Below, one piece after another: positions 25,153-33,788 of a stretch of DNA of 64,000 nt. The position numbers and the translations under genes were made by a program. Under the pieces are notes generated by a model that ran no database searches, was not told the DNA's origin, and was given only the letters and a program-made list of their open reading frames with translations. The first letter of the stretch is position 1. Every line of letters begins with the position of its first letter. This DNA comes from Azospirillum sp. RU38E (lineage in GTDB: Bacteria > Pseudomonadota > Alphaproteobacteria > Azospirillales > Azospirillaceae), in contig NZ_FZOI01000001.1 in assembly GCF_900188385.1 (NCBI RefSeq), positions 372,001 to 436,000 of the forward strand, read 5' to 3'.

Positions 25153-26397
25153 TCAGAACCCTGCCGCCGATGCCGGTGCCGGATCGAAGGCAGCCACCGC
25201 CTTGCCCCGCCGTGCCACCGGCAGCCCGCCTTTCCAGATGCCCAGATGCCGGGCCGGGTTGGCGGCCGCACTGATATCCGCCACCGGGTCGCCCGGCACC
25301 AGCAGCAGGTCGGCCACCGCCCCGCTGATCAGGCGGCCATGGTCGGGCAAGTCCAGCAGGTCGGCGGCGTTGCTGGTACCGGCCACCAGGGCCGCCAGCG
25401 GGTCCATGCCCAGGGCCACCATATGGGCCAGTTCCTGCGCATTCTCCCCATGCTGGTTGCCGGGGGTGCCGGCATCTGTTCCCAGCGCCACCTTGCCGCC
25501 GGCCGCCACGAAGCGCTTGAAGCTGGCGAAATGCATCCCGCTGAACCGTTCCGCCTTGTCCCGCGCAAAGGCGGGCAGCCGGTCCTTCAGCGCCAGCAAG
25601 GCCATCATCGCCGCCAGGGTCGGCACCAGATAGGTGCCGTTTTCCAGCATGGTGGCGATGATGGCATCGGTCAGTTCAAACCCATGTTCGATACTGTCCA
25701 CCCCGGCTTCCAGCGCGCGGGCAATGCCACGGGCACCCTGGGCATGGGCCGTCACCTTCAGACCGAAATCATGGGCGGTGCGGGTGGCGGCGGCCAACTC
25801 TTCCGTGCTGGGATGCGGCGCCAGCGGGTCCACCCCGCCGGTCAGCACCCCGCCCGTGGCCATCAGCTTGATGCAGTCGGCCCCGTGCTTCACATTCAGC
25901 CGCACGCCGCGCATATAATCGGTCGGCCCGTCGCATTCCAGCCCGATCCAGGAACCATGGCCGCCGGTAATGGTCAGCACCTTGCCGGCGCAGCGGATGG
26001 TCGGCCCCTGGTGGCGGCCCTGGCGGATGGCATCGCGGACCGAGACTTCCAGCCATTCCACCCCGCCCAGATCGCGGATGGCGGTGATGCCGCCGGCCAG
26101 CGTGGCCTGGGCATTTTCCAGCAGCCGCAGGGCCATGTCGCCGACGCTGCGCTGGCGCAGGGTGGTGACGACATCGCCCGTCGCCTCCAGCCCCAGATGC
26201 ACATGGGCATCCACCAGCCCCGGCATCAGGGTGGCACCGGTTGTATCCACCCGTGGGCCGGCAAAGCCGCCAAATTCCGCCAGCGGGGCGATGGCGGCGA
26301 TGCGCCCATCGCCCACCAGCACGCCCAGACCGGGCCGTGGCGCGGTCAGCCCGTCAAAGACCAGCCCGCCGGCAAACAGCATCGGTTCCACGGCCAT
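25153..26397 (-). CDS. Metal-dependent amidohydrolase
   Basis: A 414-aa amidohydrolase-superfamily enzyme of imidazolonepropionase/prolidase-like type. The beta-sandwich opens the chain (LVFDGLTAPRPG), then GLVDAHVHL provides the first metal pair, GADCIKLMATGG the bridging Lys, VTAHAQG and SIEHGFEL the next His residues, and LGTDAGTP the final Asp. The binuclear site therefore looks complete. No signal peptide is seen. Related enzymes cleave Xaa-Arg/Lys dipeptides or cyclic amides; the substrate here is not readable. It starts four bases behind the thioredoxin gene, so the two are one operon. Confidence 0.87.
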   Translation of the reverse strand: MAVEPMLFAGGLVFDGLTAPRPGLGVLVGDGRIAAIAPLAEFGGFAGPRVDTTGATLMPGLVDAHVHLGLEATGDVVTTLRQRSVGDMALRLLENAQATLAGGITAIRDLGGVEWLEVSVRDAIRQGRHQGPTIRCAGKVLTITGGHGSWIGLECDGPTDYMRGVRLNVKHGADCIKLMATGGVLTGGVDPLAPHPSTEELAAATRTAHDFGLKVTAHAQGARGIARALEAGVDSIEHGFELTDAIIATMLENGTYLVPTLAAMMALLALKDRLPAFARDKAERFSGMHFASFKRFVAAGGKVALGTDAGTPGNQHGENAQELAHMVALGMDPLAALVAGTSNAADLLDLPDHGRLISGAVADLLLVPGDPVADISAAANPARHLGIWKGGLPVARRGKAVAAFDPAPASAAGF

Positions 26398-26401
26398 CGC
26401 C

Positions 26402-26944
26402 TCAGCCCTTTTTCACCGGGGCGGCATATTTGGCCAGCCAGTCGGCGATGGATTGCGGCGTCATGGAGCGGGCGCTGGACAGCTCGGCACTGTTGGTGGC
26501 GTTCAGCACCTTGTCATCGGCGGTGATGATCATCACCGTGGGCACGCCGCGCAGCTTCTCCACCCCGTACTTTGCCGGGATCTGCAGGTTCTTGTTCATG
26601 CGGCCCACATCCACCTTCACCAGCTCATAATGATCGGCCAGGAAGCTCTTCACCTCCGGCAGTTCCATGATGCCGGCCAGCACGCGGCAATCCGGGCACC
26701 AGTCGCCGCCGAAATTCAGCATCACCCGCTTGCCATTGGCCTTGGCGCGGGCAAAGGCGGCGGCCACCTCCGCATCGGCATTGGCTTCCTCGTCATAGGG
26801 GAGCGGCAGCGGCTGCGGCAGGTCTTTTGTATCGGTGACGGAAACGCTGGGGGCTGCCACCTGGGCGGCGGCCGTGCCGGCACCCAGCAGGGGCAGGGCC
26901 AGCAGGCCGGCCAGGGCGAATGCATGAAGGGCGGTTTTGCGCAT
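26402..26944 (-). CDS. Exported thioredoxin-like protein
   Basis: A 180-aa protein with a signal peptide (cleavage near AAAQVA, residue 28) and a thioredoxin fold. The redox site is GGDWCPDC in a LNFGGDWCPDCRVL strand-helix, and the cis-Pro region is RGVPTVMII. The long N-terminal extension before the fold is typical of the thioredoxin_7 group. It probably reduces or isomerises disulfides in the periplasm and leads the operon with the amidohydrolase. Confidence 0.88.
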   Translation of the reverse strand: MRKTALHAFALAGLLALPLLGAGTAAAQVAAPSVSVTDTKDLPQPLPLPYDEEANADAEVAAAFARAKANGKRVMLNFGGDWCPDCRVLAGIMELPEVKSFLADHYELVKVDVGRMNKNLQIPAKYGVEKLRGVPTVMIITADDKVLNATNSAELSSARSMTPQSIADWLAKYAAPVKKG

Positions 26945-27037
26945 GGATCGGTCCTTGGGAATGGAATTGAACGGGCTTCCGGCCGGCCGCCAGTGTAGCC
27001 TGCCCGCGCCCGCCGTGAAGGGGGCAAACCGGCTTTG

Positions 27038-27493
27038 ATGTTGGAAATCTTGGTTGATCCTGCCCTGATCGGCCTGTTCGGCCTCTGCTTTACCGCCGCG
27101 ACCCTGCTCCCCGGCGGGTCAGAGGCGGCGCTGGTCGCCCTGGCGGTACAGGGGGCGCATCCGCCCTGGCTGCTGCTGGCGGTGGCGACGCTGGGCAATG
27201 TGCTGGGGTCGGTGGTGAATTTCTGGCTGGGCCGGGGGATGCGCCATCTGGTCGGGCGGCGCTGGTTCCCCGTCACGGCCGTCCAACTGGCGCGGGGGGA
27301 GGAACTGTTCCGCCGCTATGGTGCCTGGACGTTGCTGTTTTCCTGGGCGCCCATCATCGGCGATCCGCTGACGGTCGCGGCCGGCAGCCTGGGCGTGCGT
27401 TTTCCCCTGTTTGTGATGCTGGTCACTTTGGGAAAGCTGGCGCGTTATAGTGTGGTGATGGCGCTGACGTTGGGTGTGTTGGGGGCGGTTTAG
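27038..27493 (+). CDS. YqaA/DedA-like (SNARE-associated) membrane protein
   Basis: A 151-aa membrane protein. ATG 27038 is preferred to the adjacent TTG. Helices occur at about 8-30, 38-60, 90-112 and 118-148, with the YqaA signatures FLPGGSEAAL-like loop (LLPGGSEAALVAL), NVLGSVVNFWLGRG and FSWAPIIGDPLTVAAG. YqaA/DedA proteins are linked to membrane lipid or envelope homeostasis; no substrate is known for this branch. Confidence 0.87.
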   Translation: MLEILVDPALIGLFGLCFTAATLLPGGSEAALVALAVQGAHPPWLLLAVATLGNVLGSVVNFWLGRGMRHLVGRRWFPVTAVQLARGEELFRRYGAWTLLFSWAPIIGDPLTVAAGSLGVRFPLFVMLVTLGKLARYSVVMALTLGVLGAV

Positions 27494-27578
27494 GGATGTA
27501 TGACCGGCCACTGCTTTTTCCGTTACCCCGGCGAAAGGCCCAAAGGGGCAAACGTCGTCCCTTGCCCTCTCCCTGCCT

Positions 27579-27657
27579 CCCCCGCGAAAGCGGGGGTCCA
27601 GGGCCAAGGGCACCGAAGTGTGGTTCTTGCGGCCCCTGGATCCCCGCTTTCGCGGGG
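27579..27657. repeat. Inverted pair of REP-like hairpins (REPIN-like)
   Basis: Two GC-rich hairpins, CCCCCGC-GAAA-GCGGGGG (27579-27596) and CCCCGC-TTTC-GCGGGG (27642-27657), stand in inverted orientation with TCCAGGGCC/GGCCCCTGGA arms between them. Paired inverted REPs of this kind are common in alphaproteobacterial intergenic DNA. It is a different family from the structured repeat A-F. Confidence 0.85.
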
Positions 27658-27786
27658 AAGGCACTTTATTCCAAGAGGAGACGTTAGCCCCGATGGGCCT
27701 GCACCGGGGGGGACGGTGGCCGAAACCTCTTCCGCCGAAGCACATCTCACCGCCGCTTTCCGCCTCTGATCACAAGGAGAACCCCC

Positions 27787-28056
27787 ATGAGCTTCACCGA
27801 CAAGCGCGATGCGTCCCGGTTTGAACTGGCCGTTGACGGGCAGGTGGCCTTTGCCAATTACCGGCGCGGCCCCGATCTGATCGAGATTTTGCATGTGGAG
27901 GCCCCGCCCGCCCTGCGCGGCACCGGGGCGGCGGGCAAGCTGATGGAAGAAATCATGGAGGCGGCCCGGCTTGAAGGGGCGAAGATACGCCCCATCTGCG
28001 GCTATGCCTTCGCCTGGATGCGCCGGCACCCGACCCATCACGACCTGCTGGCCTGA
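27787..28056 (+). CDS. Small GNAT acetyltransferase (YjdJ type)
   Basis: An 89-aa minimal GNAT domain of the Gtn/YjdJ group: LIEILHVEAPPALRGTGAAGKLMEEIMEAAR carries the acetyl-CoA loop and ICGYAFAWMRRHPTHHDLL is the family ending. ACAAGGAG precedes the ATG. The role of these mini-acetyltransferases is not established. Confidence 0.9.
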   Translation: MSFTDKRDASRFELAVDGQVAFANYRRGPDLIEILHVEAPPALRGTGAAGKLMEEIMEAARLEGAKIRPICGYAFAWMRRHPTHHDLLA

Positions 28057-28073
28057 TCCCATCGGGGGAAGAG

Positions 28074-29102
28074 ATGCGCCGCCTGACCATTCCCGTCCTC
28101 ACCGCCGCCCTGCTGACCGGTTTTGCCGCCCCGGCGGCGCTGGGCCAATCGTCCGCTGCCCCGGTCTATGGCGTGCAGTTGGAAGGGTTCGATTATCCTT
28201 ACCCGTTGAAGCATTATACCTTCGCCAGCCAGGGGCAGGATCTGTCCATGGGTTATATGGATGTGGCCCCCACCGGCCCGGCCAATGGCAAGGTGGTGGT
28301 GCTGCTGCATGGCAAGAATTTCTGTGCTGCCACCTGGGAAGCCACCATCGGCGTGCTGACCGGGGCGGGTTACCGCGTCATTGCCCCCGATCAGGTGGGG
28401 TTCTGCACCTCTTCCAAGCCGGTGCGCTATCAGTTCTCCCTGGCGCAACTGGCGACCAACACGCGCGATCTGCTGCGCTCCCTGGGGGTGACAAAGCCCA
28501 TCATCATGGGCCATTCCATGGGCGGGATGCTGGCCATCCGCTATGCCCTGACCTTCCCCGATGGCCCCGATAGCGTACAAAAGCTGTTGCTGGTCAACCC
28601 GATCGGGCTGGAGGACTGGCAGTTCGAGGGGGTACCCTATGCCAGTATCGACAGCCTCTATGAAAATGAGCTGAAAACCAGCGCCGACAGCATCAAGGCC
28701 TATCAGCTGCGCTTCTATTATAATGGCAACTGGAAGCCCGATTATGACCGCTGGGTACAGATGGCAGCGGGGCTTTATAATGGGCCGGGCAAGCAGCAGG
28801 TGGCCTGGAACCAGGCGCAGACATCGGAAATGATCTTCACCCAGCCGGTGGTGCATGAGCTGGTGCGGCTGCGCCCACCCACGGTGCTGTTCATCGGTGC
28901 CAAGGACCGCACCGCCCCCGGCGCCAACCGGGCGGATGAAGAAACCCGCGCGCGGCTGGGCAATTATGCGGAACTGGGTCGCCGTGCCGCCAAGGCGATT
29001 CCCAACAGCACCCTGGTGGAATTCCCCGCCTTCGGCCATTCCCCGCAGGTGGAAGCGCCAGACGATTTCCACAAGGCGCTGCTGGAACAGTTGGGGCGGT
29101 AG
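28074..29102 (+). CDS. Exported alpha/beta hydrolase
   Basis: A 342-aa protein with a signal peptide (cleavage near ALGQSS, residue 25). The hydrolase core shows the oxyanion strand VVVLLHGKNF, the nucleophile elbow GHSMGGM, the acid Asp in IGAKDRTAPG and the catalytic His in FGHSPQVE. A lid lies at about residues 185-250. It resembles haloalkane dehalogenase/epoxide hydrolase-like secreted esterases; the substrate cannot be read. It starts 17 bases behind the small GNAT gene. Confidence 0.88.
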   Translation: MRRLTIPVLTAALLTGFAAPAALGQSSAAPVYGVQLEGFDYPYPLKHYTFASQGQDLSMGYMDVAPTGPANGKVVVLLHGKNFCAATWEATIGVLTGAGYRVIAPDQVGFCTSSKPVRYQFSLAQLATNTRDLLRSLGVTKPIIMGHSMGGMLAIRYALTFPDGPDSVQKLLLVNPIGLEDWQFEGVPYASIDSLYENELKTSADSIKAYQLRFYYNGNWKPDYDRWVQMAAGLYNGPGKQQVAWNQAQTSEMIFTQPVVHELVRLRPPTVLFIGAKDRTAPGANRADEETRARLGNYAELGRRAAKAIPNSTLVEFPAFGHSPQVEAPDDFHKALLEQLGR

Positions 29103-29114
29103 CGCCCCACCCGC

Positions 29115-32100
29115 TCACCCCGGCCGGTGCGTATCCAGCAACCCGTCCGGCAGTTCCATCGTGTAGGGCCCATCGGTCCAGAGCAGCAGGGAACGCACCG
29201 TGCGGCCGGGGTAAAGCTGGCGCATGGCATCCCGATAGGCCGACATCTGCTGCAGATAGATCCCCGGCACATCCTCGGCCTGTTTGGGCGGGGGCCGGTT
29301 GGTCTTGTAATCGACGATCCAGACCTCCGCATCCGTGACCAGCAGCCGGTCGATCTGGCCGGAGATGGCCCAGTCGCCCACCAGCCCCACCACCGGCACC
29401 TCGCCCCGGCTGTCCGGCCCGAACAAAGGCGCGAAGCGGGGATCGGTCAGCACGGCAATAGCTTCGTTGGCGATTTCCTGCTGCTCTGCCGCCGCCAATT
29501 CATGCGCCGGCCGCGCCAACCACGCGGCGGCACTGTCCCGCCAATGGGCGGGGTCGGTATCGGGCAGCACCTGCAACAGCTTATGCATCAGTGTACCGCG
29601 CTTGTAGCGCTTGCCATCGTCAGCACCCAAGGGGGAGCGCACGGCCGGTTCCGGCCCTTCCGGCTGGGAGGGCATCAGCGGCTTGGATGGGGTGGGGTCT
29701 TTCGGGGCCGGCACGCGGGCCCAGAGGGGCAAACTGTTTGCGGGTCCAGTGCTGGGGGCCAGCGGGGGCGGGGCCTTCACCGGCTCGGTCTGCACATCAT
29801 GCAAAGCCAGCCCTTCACCGGCCCAGCCGGCCGGTGAAATGGCGGTGAAGTCAAACGGCACGCCCTTGGCCATGCCGCCCAGCGCCTGTTCCACCAGCCG
29901 GTACCAGCTTCCGGGCCCGCCGGATTTGGCCGCCTGTTCCCAGCCGCAGACGATCAGCCGGTCTTCCGCCCGCGTCAGCGCCACATAAAGCAGGCGGCGA
30001 TATTCCTGGTCGCGCCTTCGGTCGGCGGCGGCGCGCACCTCCTTGGCCCCATCATGTTCCATGCCCCGGCGCGGGGCGTAAAGCGGCACATCCGGCCCTT
30101 TTGCCTCCGGCTCCGGCCACAGGATGCGCGGGCTCATATCCGGTTCGCCCATCGTGTCGGGCAGGAAGACGATGGGGGCCTGCAAGCCTTTGGAGCCATG
30201 CACGGTCATGATCCGCACCAGCCCTTCGCCCTCCCCCCCGCCGGTATCCAACTCGCGCTTCACCTCCGCCTGCGAGGCCTCCAGCCAATGGATGAAGCCT
30301 TGCAGGGAGGCGACGTGATCGCGCTCAAAGGTCAGGCAAGCGGTCAGGAATTCGTCCAGCGGGTCCATCGCCTCCGACCCCAGCCGGGCCAGGATGGCAC
30401 GACGGCCGGACCCTTCGCCGGGTTTGGGGTCGGCGGGGCAGGGCCGTGTCAGCAGGCCGGCGAACAGCTCATAGGGTGCGCGGTAATCGGTATCGGCCAG
30501 CAAGGCGCGCAGATAATCATGGGCGGGCGCCAGGGCCGCATCGGTTTTGGCCCCGTTGGTCAGGGCCATCCACAGGCTGCCGGGGCGATCATAGGCCACC
30601 TGGAAAAGCTGATCCTCCGAAAGCCCGATCAGCGGGGATTTCAGCAGGGTGGCCAGGGTCAGATCATCTTCCGGCAGAATCAGGAACCGGCCCAGCGCCA
30701 GCAGGTCCATCACCGAAAGCTGTTCGGTCAGCACCATACGGTCGATGCCGGCCACCGGCACGTCACGATCCTTCAGCGCGCGGACCAGATGCTGCACAAA
30801 CTGGTTGCGGCGGCGGACCAGCACCATGATATCGCCGGGCCGCACCGGGCGGCCCTTGGGTTCCAGCATCTCCCCCTGGCGCAGCCAGAAGGCAATCTGG
30901 TCGGCCATCACGGCGGCCAGCCTTGCCACCGGCTTGTCGGCCTGTTCGGTGGCTGTCGGCGGCGCCCAGGGCGTGGGTTCGGCGGCATCGGCGGGGCGCA
31001 CCAGCGGCCAGATTTCCACCTTGCCGGCCATGCCGCGCCGGAAGGGGATGTGGCGCACATCCACCCCATCGCTGGCCACCCCGTCACGGGCCAGCCCGGC
31101 GGCAAAGACCTGATCCACCGCGCGCAGCACGGCGGCGACGGAGCGGAAGGAGGTTTGCAGGTCCACCACCTGCCAGCGCTGGGAGGCGGCAGCCACCTTT
31201 TGCCCGAAATGCTGGCGCATCCGGGCGAACTCCGCCGGGTCGGCGCGCTGGAAACTGAAGATCGACTGCTTGTCGTCACCCACCACGAACAGGGTGCGGA
31301 TCTTGCCATCCGCCGCGTTCAGCCCGCTGAAAAACTCCTCGGCGATGCTTTTCACCACGGCCCATTGTTCGGGGTTGGTGTCCTGCGCCTCATCGATCAG
31401 CACATGGTCCAGCCCGCCATCCAGCTTGTACAGCACCCAGGCGCAGGCATCGGGCCGCCCGGCCAGAACGCCCTGGCCGGTCAAAAGGTTGGAGGCGGCC
31501 AGGATCAGATCGTCGAAATCCAGCAGGGCGCGGGCATCTTTCAGCCGCTGATAGGTGCCCAGCATCGCCTCGCCCAACCGCAGCAGGGCGGCGGTATAGG
31601 TGCCGACCAGCAGGCGTTTTTGTTCCTCCAGCACGGCGATCAGGCGGGCGGCTTCCCGCTGCAATATGTCCAGCGCCATCGGGTCGCTGTCGACCAGCTT
31701 CTTGGTCATCAGCGTCTTGCGCACCTCCCCATCCGCCGTCAGCAGCAGGGGAAGGTAGCTGCGCCAGTTGCGCAGGCGGCTGGCGGCATCGCTGTCCAGC
31801 CACATCTGCAAACCGATGCCACGTTCAATATCCGTCTTGCTGCCGCCAGCCAGATGGGCGCAGCAGCGGCGCAGGCCGATCATGTCAAAGCCGCCATCCG
31901 CGCAGGCCCGTGCCAGCAAGGCCGCCTCGCTGTCGCCGTCGGCCAGCCGCAGATGCTGACGCAGGGCGGTGATAGCACCTTCCAGCCCGCCATTTGCATC
32001 CAGAATGCGCCGCAGCCGCCCGCGCTCGGCCGTCAGGTCGGCCAGCAACTGGTTGAAATCATCCTCCGACACGGTGCCGGCCAGCAGGGCCACGGCCTGG

Positions 32101-32648
32101 GACAGGGGGCTGTCGGGATCATAGCGCCCGGCCAGCAGCACGGATTGCTTGGCCTCCTCCAGCAGCTCATCCGCCGTGCGGTCGTCCATCACCTCAAAAT
32201 TCGGGGCCAAGCCCGCTTCCAGGGGGAAGCGGCGCAGCAGCGACTGGCAGAAGGCGTGAATGGTCTGGATTTTCATGCCGCCCGGTGCATCCAGCACGCG
32301 GGCGAACAGGCGGCGGGCAGCCGTCACCTCCGCCCGCGATGGGGCATGACCGGTCAGGGCCGTCAGATAGTCCTGGAGTTTGGCATCCTCTGCCACCGCC
32401 CAGACCGACAGGCGGTCGGCGATGCGGTTGGCCATTTCCGCCGCTGCCGCCTTGGTGAAGGTCAGGCAGAGGATGCGCGACGGTTCCGTGCCCGCCAGCA
32501 TCAGCCGCAGCACCCGGTCGGTCAGCACCTTGGTCTTGCCCGTGCCCGCCGAGGCCCCCACCCAGACGGAGCTTTCCGGGTCAGACGCCCGGCGCTGCAG
32601 CACATTGGGATCGGTGGGGCGGTCGATGGTCTGGATATCTGTCGGCAT
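29115..32648 (-). CDS. addA: Double-strand-break repair helicase-nuclease AddA
   Basis: A 1,177-aa UvrD-type helicase. ATG 32648 gives the usual N-terminus ending in VWVGASAGTGKTKVL (Walker A near residue 32); the open frame continues upstream but that part has no homology. Helicase motifs include VLIDEAQDTNPEQW and TVHGSKGLQAPIVFLP, and the C-terminal RecB-type nuclease keeps VWIVDYKTNRPPP. AddAB processes broken ends for RecA loading. The partner addB, commonly adjacent upstream in alphaproteobacteria, is not in this window; a histidine kinase gene sits there instead. Confidence 0.93.
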   Translation of the reverse strand: MPTDIQTIDRPTDPNVLQRRASDPESSVWVGASAGTGKTKVLTDRVLRLMLAGTEPSRILCLTFTKAAAAEMANRIADRLSVWAVAEDAKLQDYLTALTGHAPSRAEVTAARRLFARVLDAPGGMKIQTIHAFCQSLLRRFPLEAGLAPNFEVMDDRTADELLEEAKQSVLLAGRYDPDSPLSQAVALLAGTVSEDDFNQLLADLTAERGRLRRILDANGGLEGAITALRQHLRLADGDSEAALLARACADGGFDMIGLRRCCAHLAGGSKTDIERGIGLQMWLDSDAASRLRNWRSYLPLLLTADGEVRKTLMTKKLVDSDPMALDILQREAARLIAVLEEQKRLLVGTYTAALLRLGEAMLGTYQRLKDARALLDFDDLILAASNLLTGQGVLAGRPDACAWVLYKLDGGLDHVLIDEAQDTNPEQWAVVKSIAEEFFSGLNAADGKIRTLFVVGDDKQSIFSFQRADPAEFARMRQHFGQKVAAASQRWQVVDLQTSFRSVAAVLRAVDQVFAAGLARDGVASDGVDVRHIPFRRGMAGKVEIWPLVRPADAAEPTPWAPPTATEQADKPVARLAAVMADQIAFWLRQGEMLEPKGRPVRPGDIMVLVRRRNQFVQHLVRALKDRDVPVAGIDRMVLTEQLSVMDLLALGRFLILPEDDLTLATLLKSPLIGLSEDQLFQVAYDRPGSLWMALTNGAKTDAALAPAHDYLRALLADTDYRAPYELFAGLLTRPCPADPKPGEGSGRRAILARLGSEAMDPLDEFLTACLTFERDHVASLQGFIHWLEASQAEVKRELDTGGGEGEGLVRIMTVHGSKGLQAPIVFLPDTMGEPDMSPRILWPEPEAKGPDVPLYAPRRGMEHDGAKEVRAAADRRRDQEYRRLLYVALTRAEDRLIVCGWEQAAKSGGPGSWYRLVEQALGGMAKGVPFDFTAISPAGWAGEGLALHDVQTEPVKAPPPLAPSTGPANSLPLWARVPAPKDPTPSKPLMPSQPEGPEPAVRSPLGADDGKRYKRGTLMHKLLQVLPDTDPAHWRDSAAAWLARPAHELAAAEQQEIANEAIAVLTDPRFAPLFGPDSRGEVPVVGLVGDWAISGQIDRLLVTDAEVWIVDYKTNRPPPKQAEDVPGIYLQQMSAYRDAMRQLYPGRTVRSLLLWTDGPYTMELPDGLLDTHRPG

Positions 32649-32771
32649 GATGGTGGCAGAGTAGCGGGGCCACCCCCCATCATGCAACGGGTGACGCCTG
32701 CCGCCGGTTCGGGTTACTCTTACCCTCGGTTGCGGGGTATCCATTGTTCTCCACAGAAGGCGGGGTCGTCG

Positions 32772-33788
32772 GTGGACCGGGAAAAGTGGCTGGATGCGGC
32801 ACCGGCGCGCACGGCCCGGCGCGTGGCGCTGGTGTTCCTGCTGCCCTCCATTGCCTGGATCGTCTTTTCCGACGGGGTGGCGGAGGTTCTTTTCTCCGAT
32901 CCTGATACGCTGTCCCTGTTCCAGACGGCCAAGGGGCTGCTGTATGTCGGCAGCATCACCATCATCCTTTATCTGGTGGTGCGGGGGCTGATGACCAGCT
33001 TTGCCGAGCGCACCCACGCCGCCCTGGCCGCCCGGGAGGCCGGGGCAGAGGCACTGCGTCAGGCGCAGATGGAAACCCAGGCGCTGGAGCGGGCGAAAAC
33101 CCAGTTCCTCTCCAGCGTCAGCCATGAGTTACGCACGCCCCTTAACGCCGTCATCGGTTTTTCGGAGATGCTGGGCCAGCCGGATATCGCCCGCTCGGTG
33201 GAGCGAGTGCGGGATTATGCCGGGGAGATTGCCAGCGCTGGCCATAATCTGCTGGAACTGGTGGAAGCCATCGTCGCCTGTGCCGAGGCGGAGGTGGGGC
33301 GCCCCCTGCGGCTGGAACGGCTGGACCTGCGGGCGGAGGTGCTGCGGGCCGCCGGCAATGCGCGGGTGCGGGCGCAGCAATGCCGCACCGATGTGGCGGT
33401 GGCGGTGCCCGATGATCTGTTGATCCGGGCCGACGCCATCGCCCTGCAGCAAATCCTGTTCGCCCTGCTGGATAATGCCATCGCCCATACCCCACCGCAG
33501 ACACGGGTGGAGATCAGGGCCGGGGTGCTGGCCGATGGCGGGGTGCGGCTGGTGATTGCCGATGACGGGCCGGGAATGCCGGATGCCCTGCGCGACGCCA
33601 TCGGCAAGCCGTTTCTGCGGGCCGGCGACCCGATGACGGCGGGGGTCGGCGGCCTGGGGCTGGGGCTCTATCTGGCGGCCCTGCTGGTCCGCCGCCATGG
33701 GGGTGACCTGTCGGTCGATACACAGGGTGGCGGCACCCGGATCATGCTGCGTTTTCCGGGTGGGGCCATTACGCCAACGTCTCGTTGA
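32772..33788 (+). CDS. Membrane sensor histidine kinase
   Basis: A 338-aa kinase starting at GTG 32772 (AAGGCGGGG precedes it); earlier ATGs run through the addA leader and are less likely. Two transmembrane helices (about 15-38 and 52-72) with an AWIVFSDG turn lead into a coiled coil, the dimerisation helix FLSSVSHELRTPLNAVIGF with the phospho-His near residue 118, and an ATPase domain with NAIAHTPPQ, DDGPGMP and GLGLGLYLAA. No regulator gene is adjacent. Its last 20 bases overlap the end of the convergent EI gene. Confidence 0.9.
   Translation: MDREKWLDAAPARTARRVALVFLLPSIAWIVFSDGVAEVLFSDPDTLSLFQTAKGLLYVGSITIILYLVVRGLMTSFAERTHAALAAREAGAEALRQAQMETQALERAKTQFLSSVSHELRTPLNAVIGFSEMLGQPDIARSVERVRDYAGEIASAGHNLLELVEAIVACAEAEVGRPLRLERLDLRAEVLRAAGNARVRAQQCRTDVAVAVPDDLLIRADAIALQQILFALLDNAIAHTPPQTRVEIRAGVLADGGVRLVIADDGPGMPDALRDAIGKPFLRAGDPMTAGVGGLGLGLYLAALLVRRHGGDLSVDTQGGGTRIMLRFPGGAITPTSR

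Noticed and set aside
29115-33125. Longer AddA of 1,336 residues
   Set aside because: The extra 159 residues run antisense to the histidine kinase gene and lack homology; ATG 32648 gives the usual AddA start.
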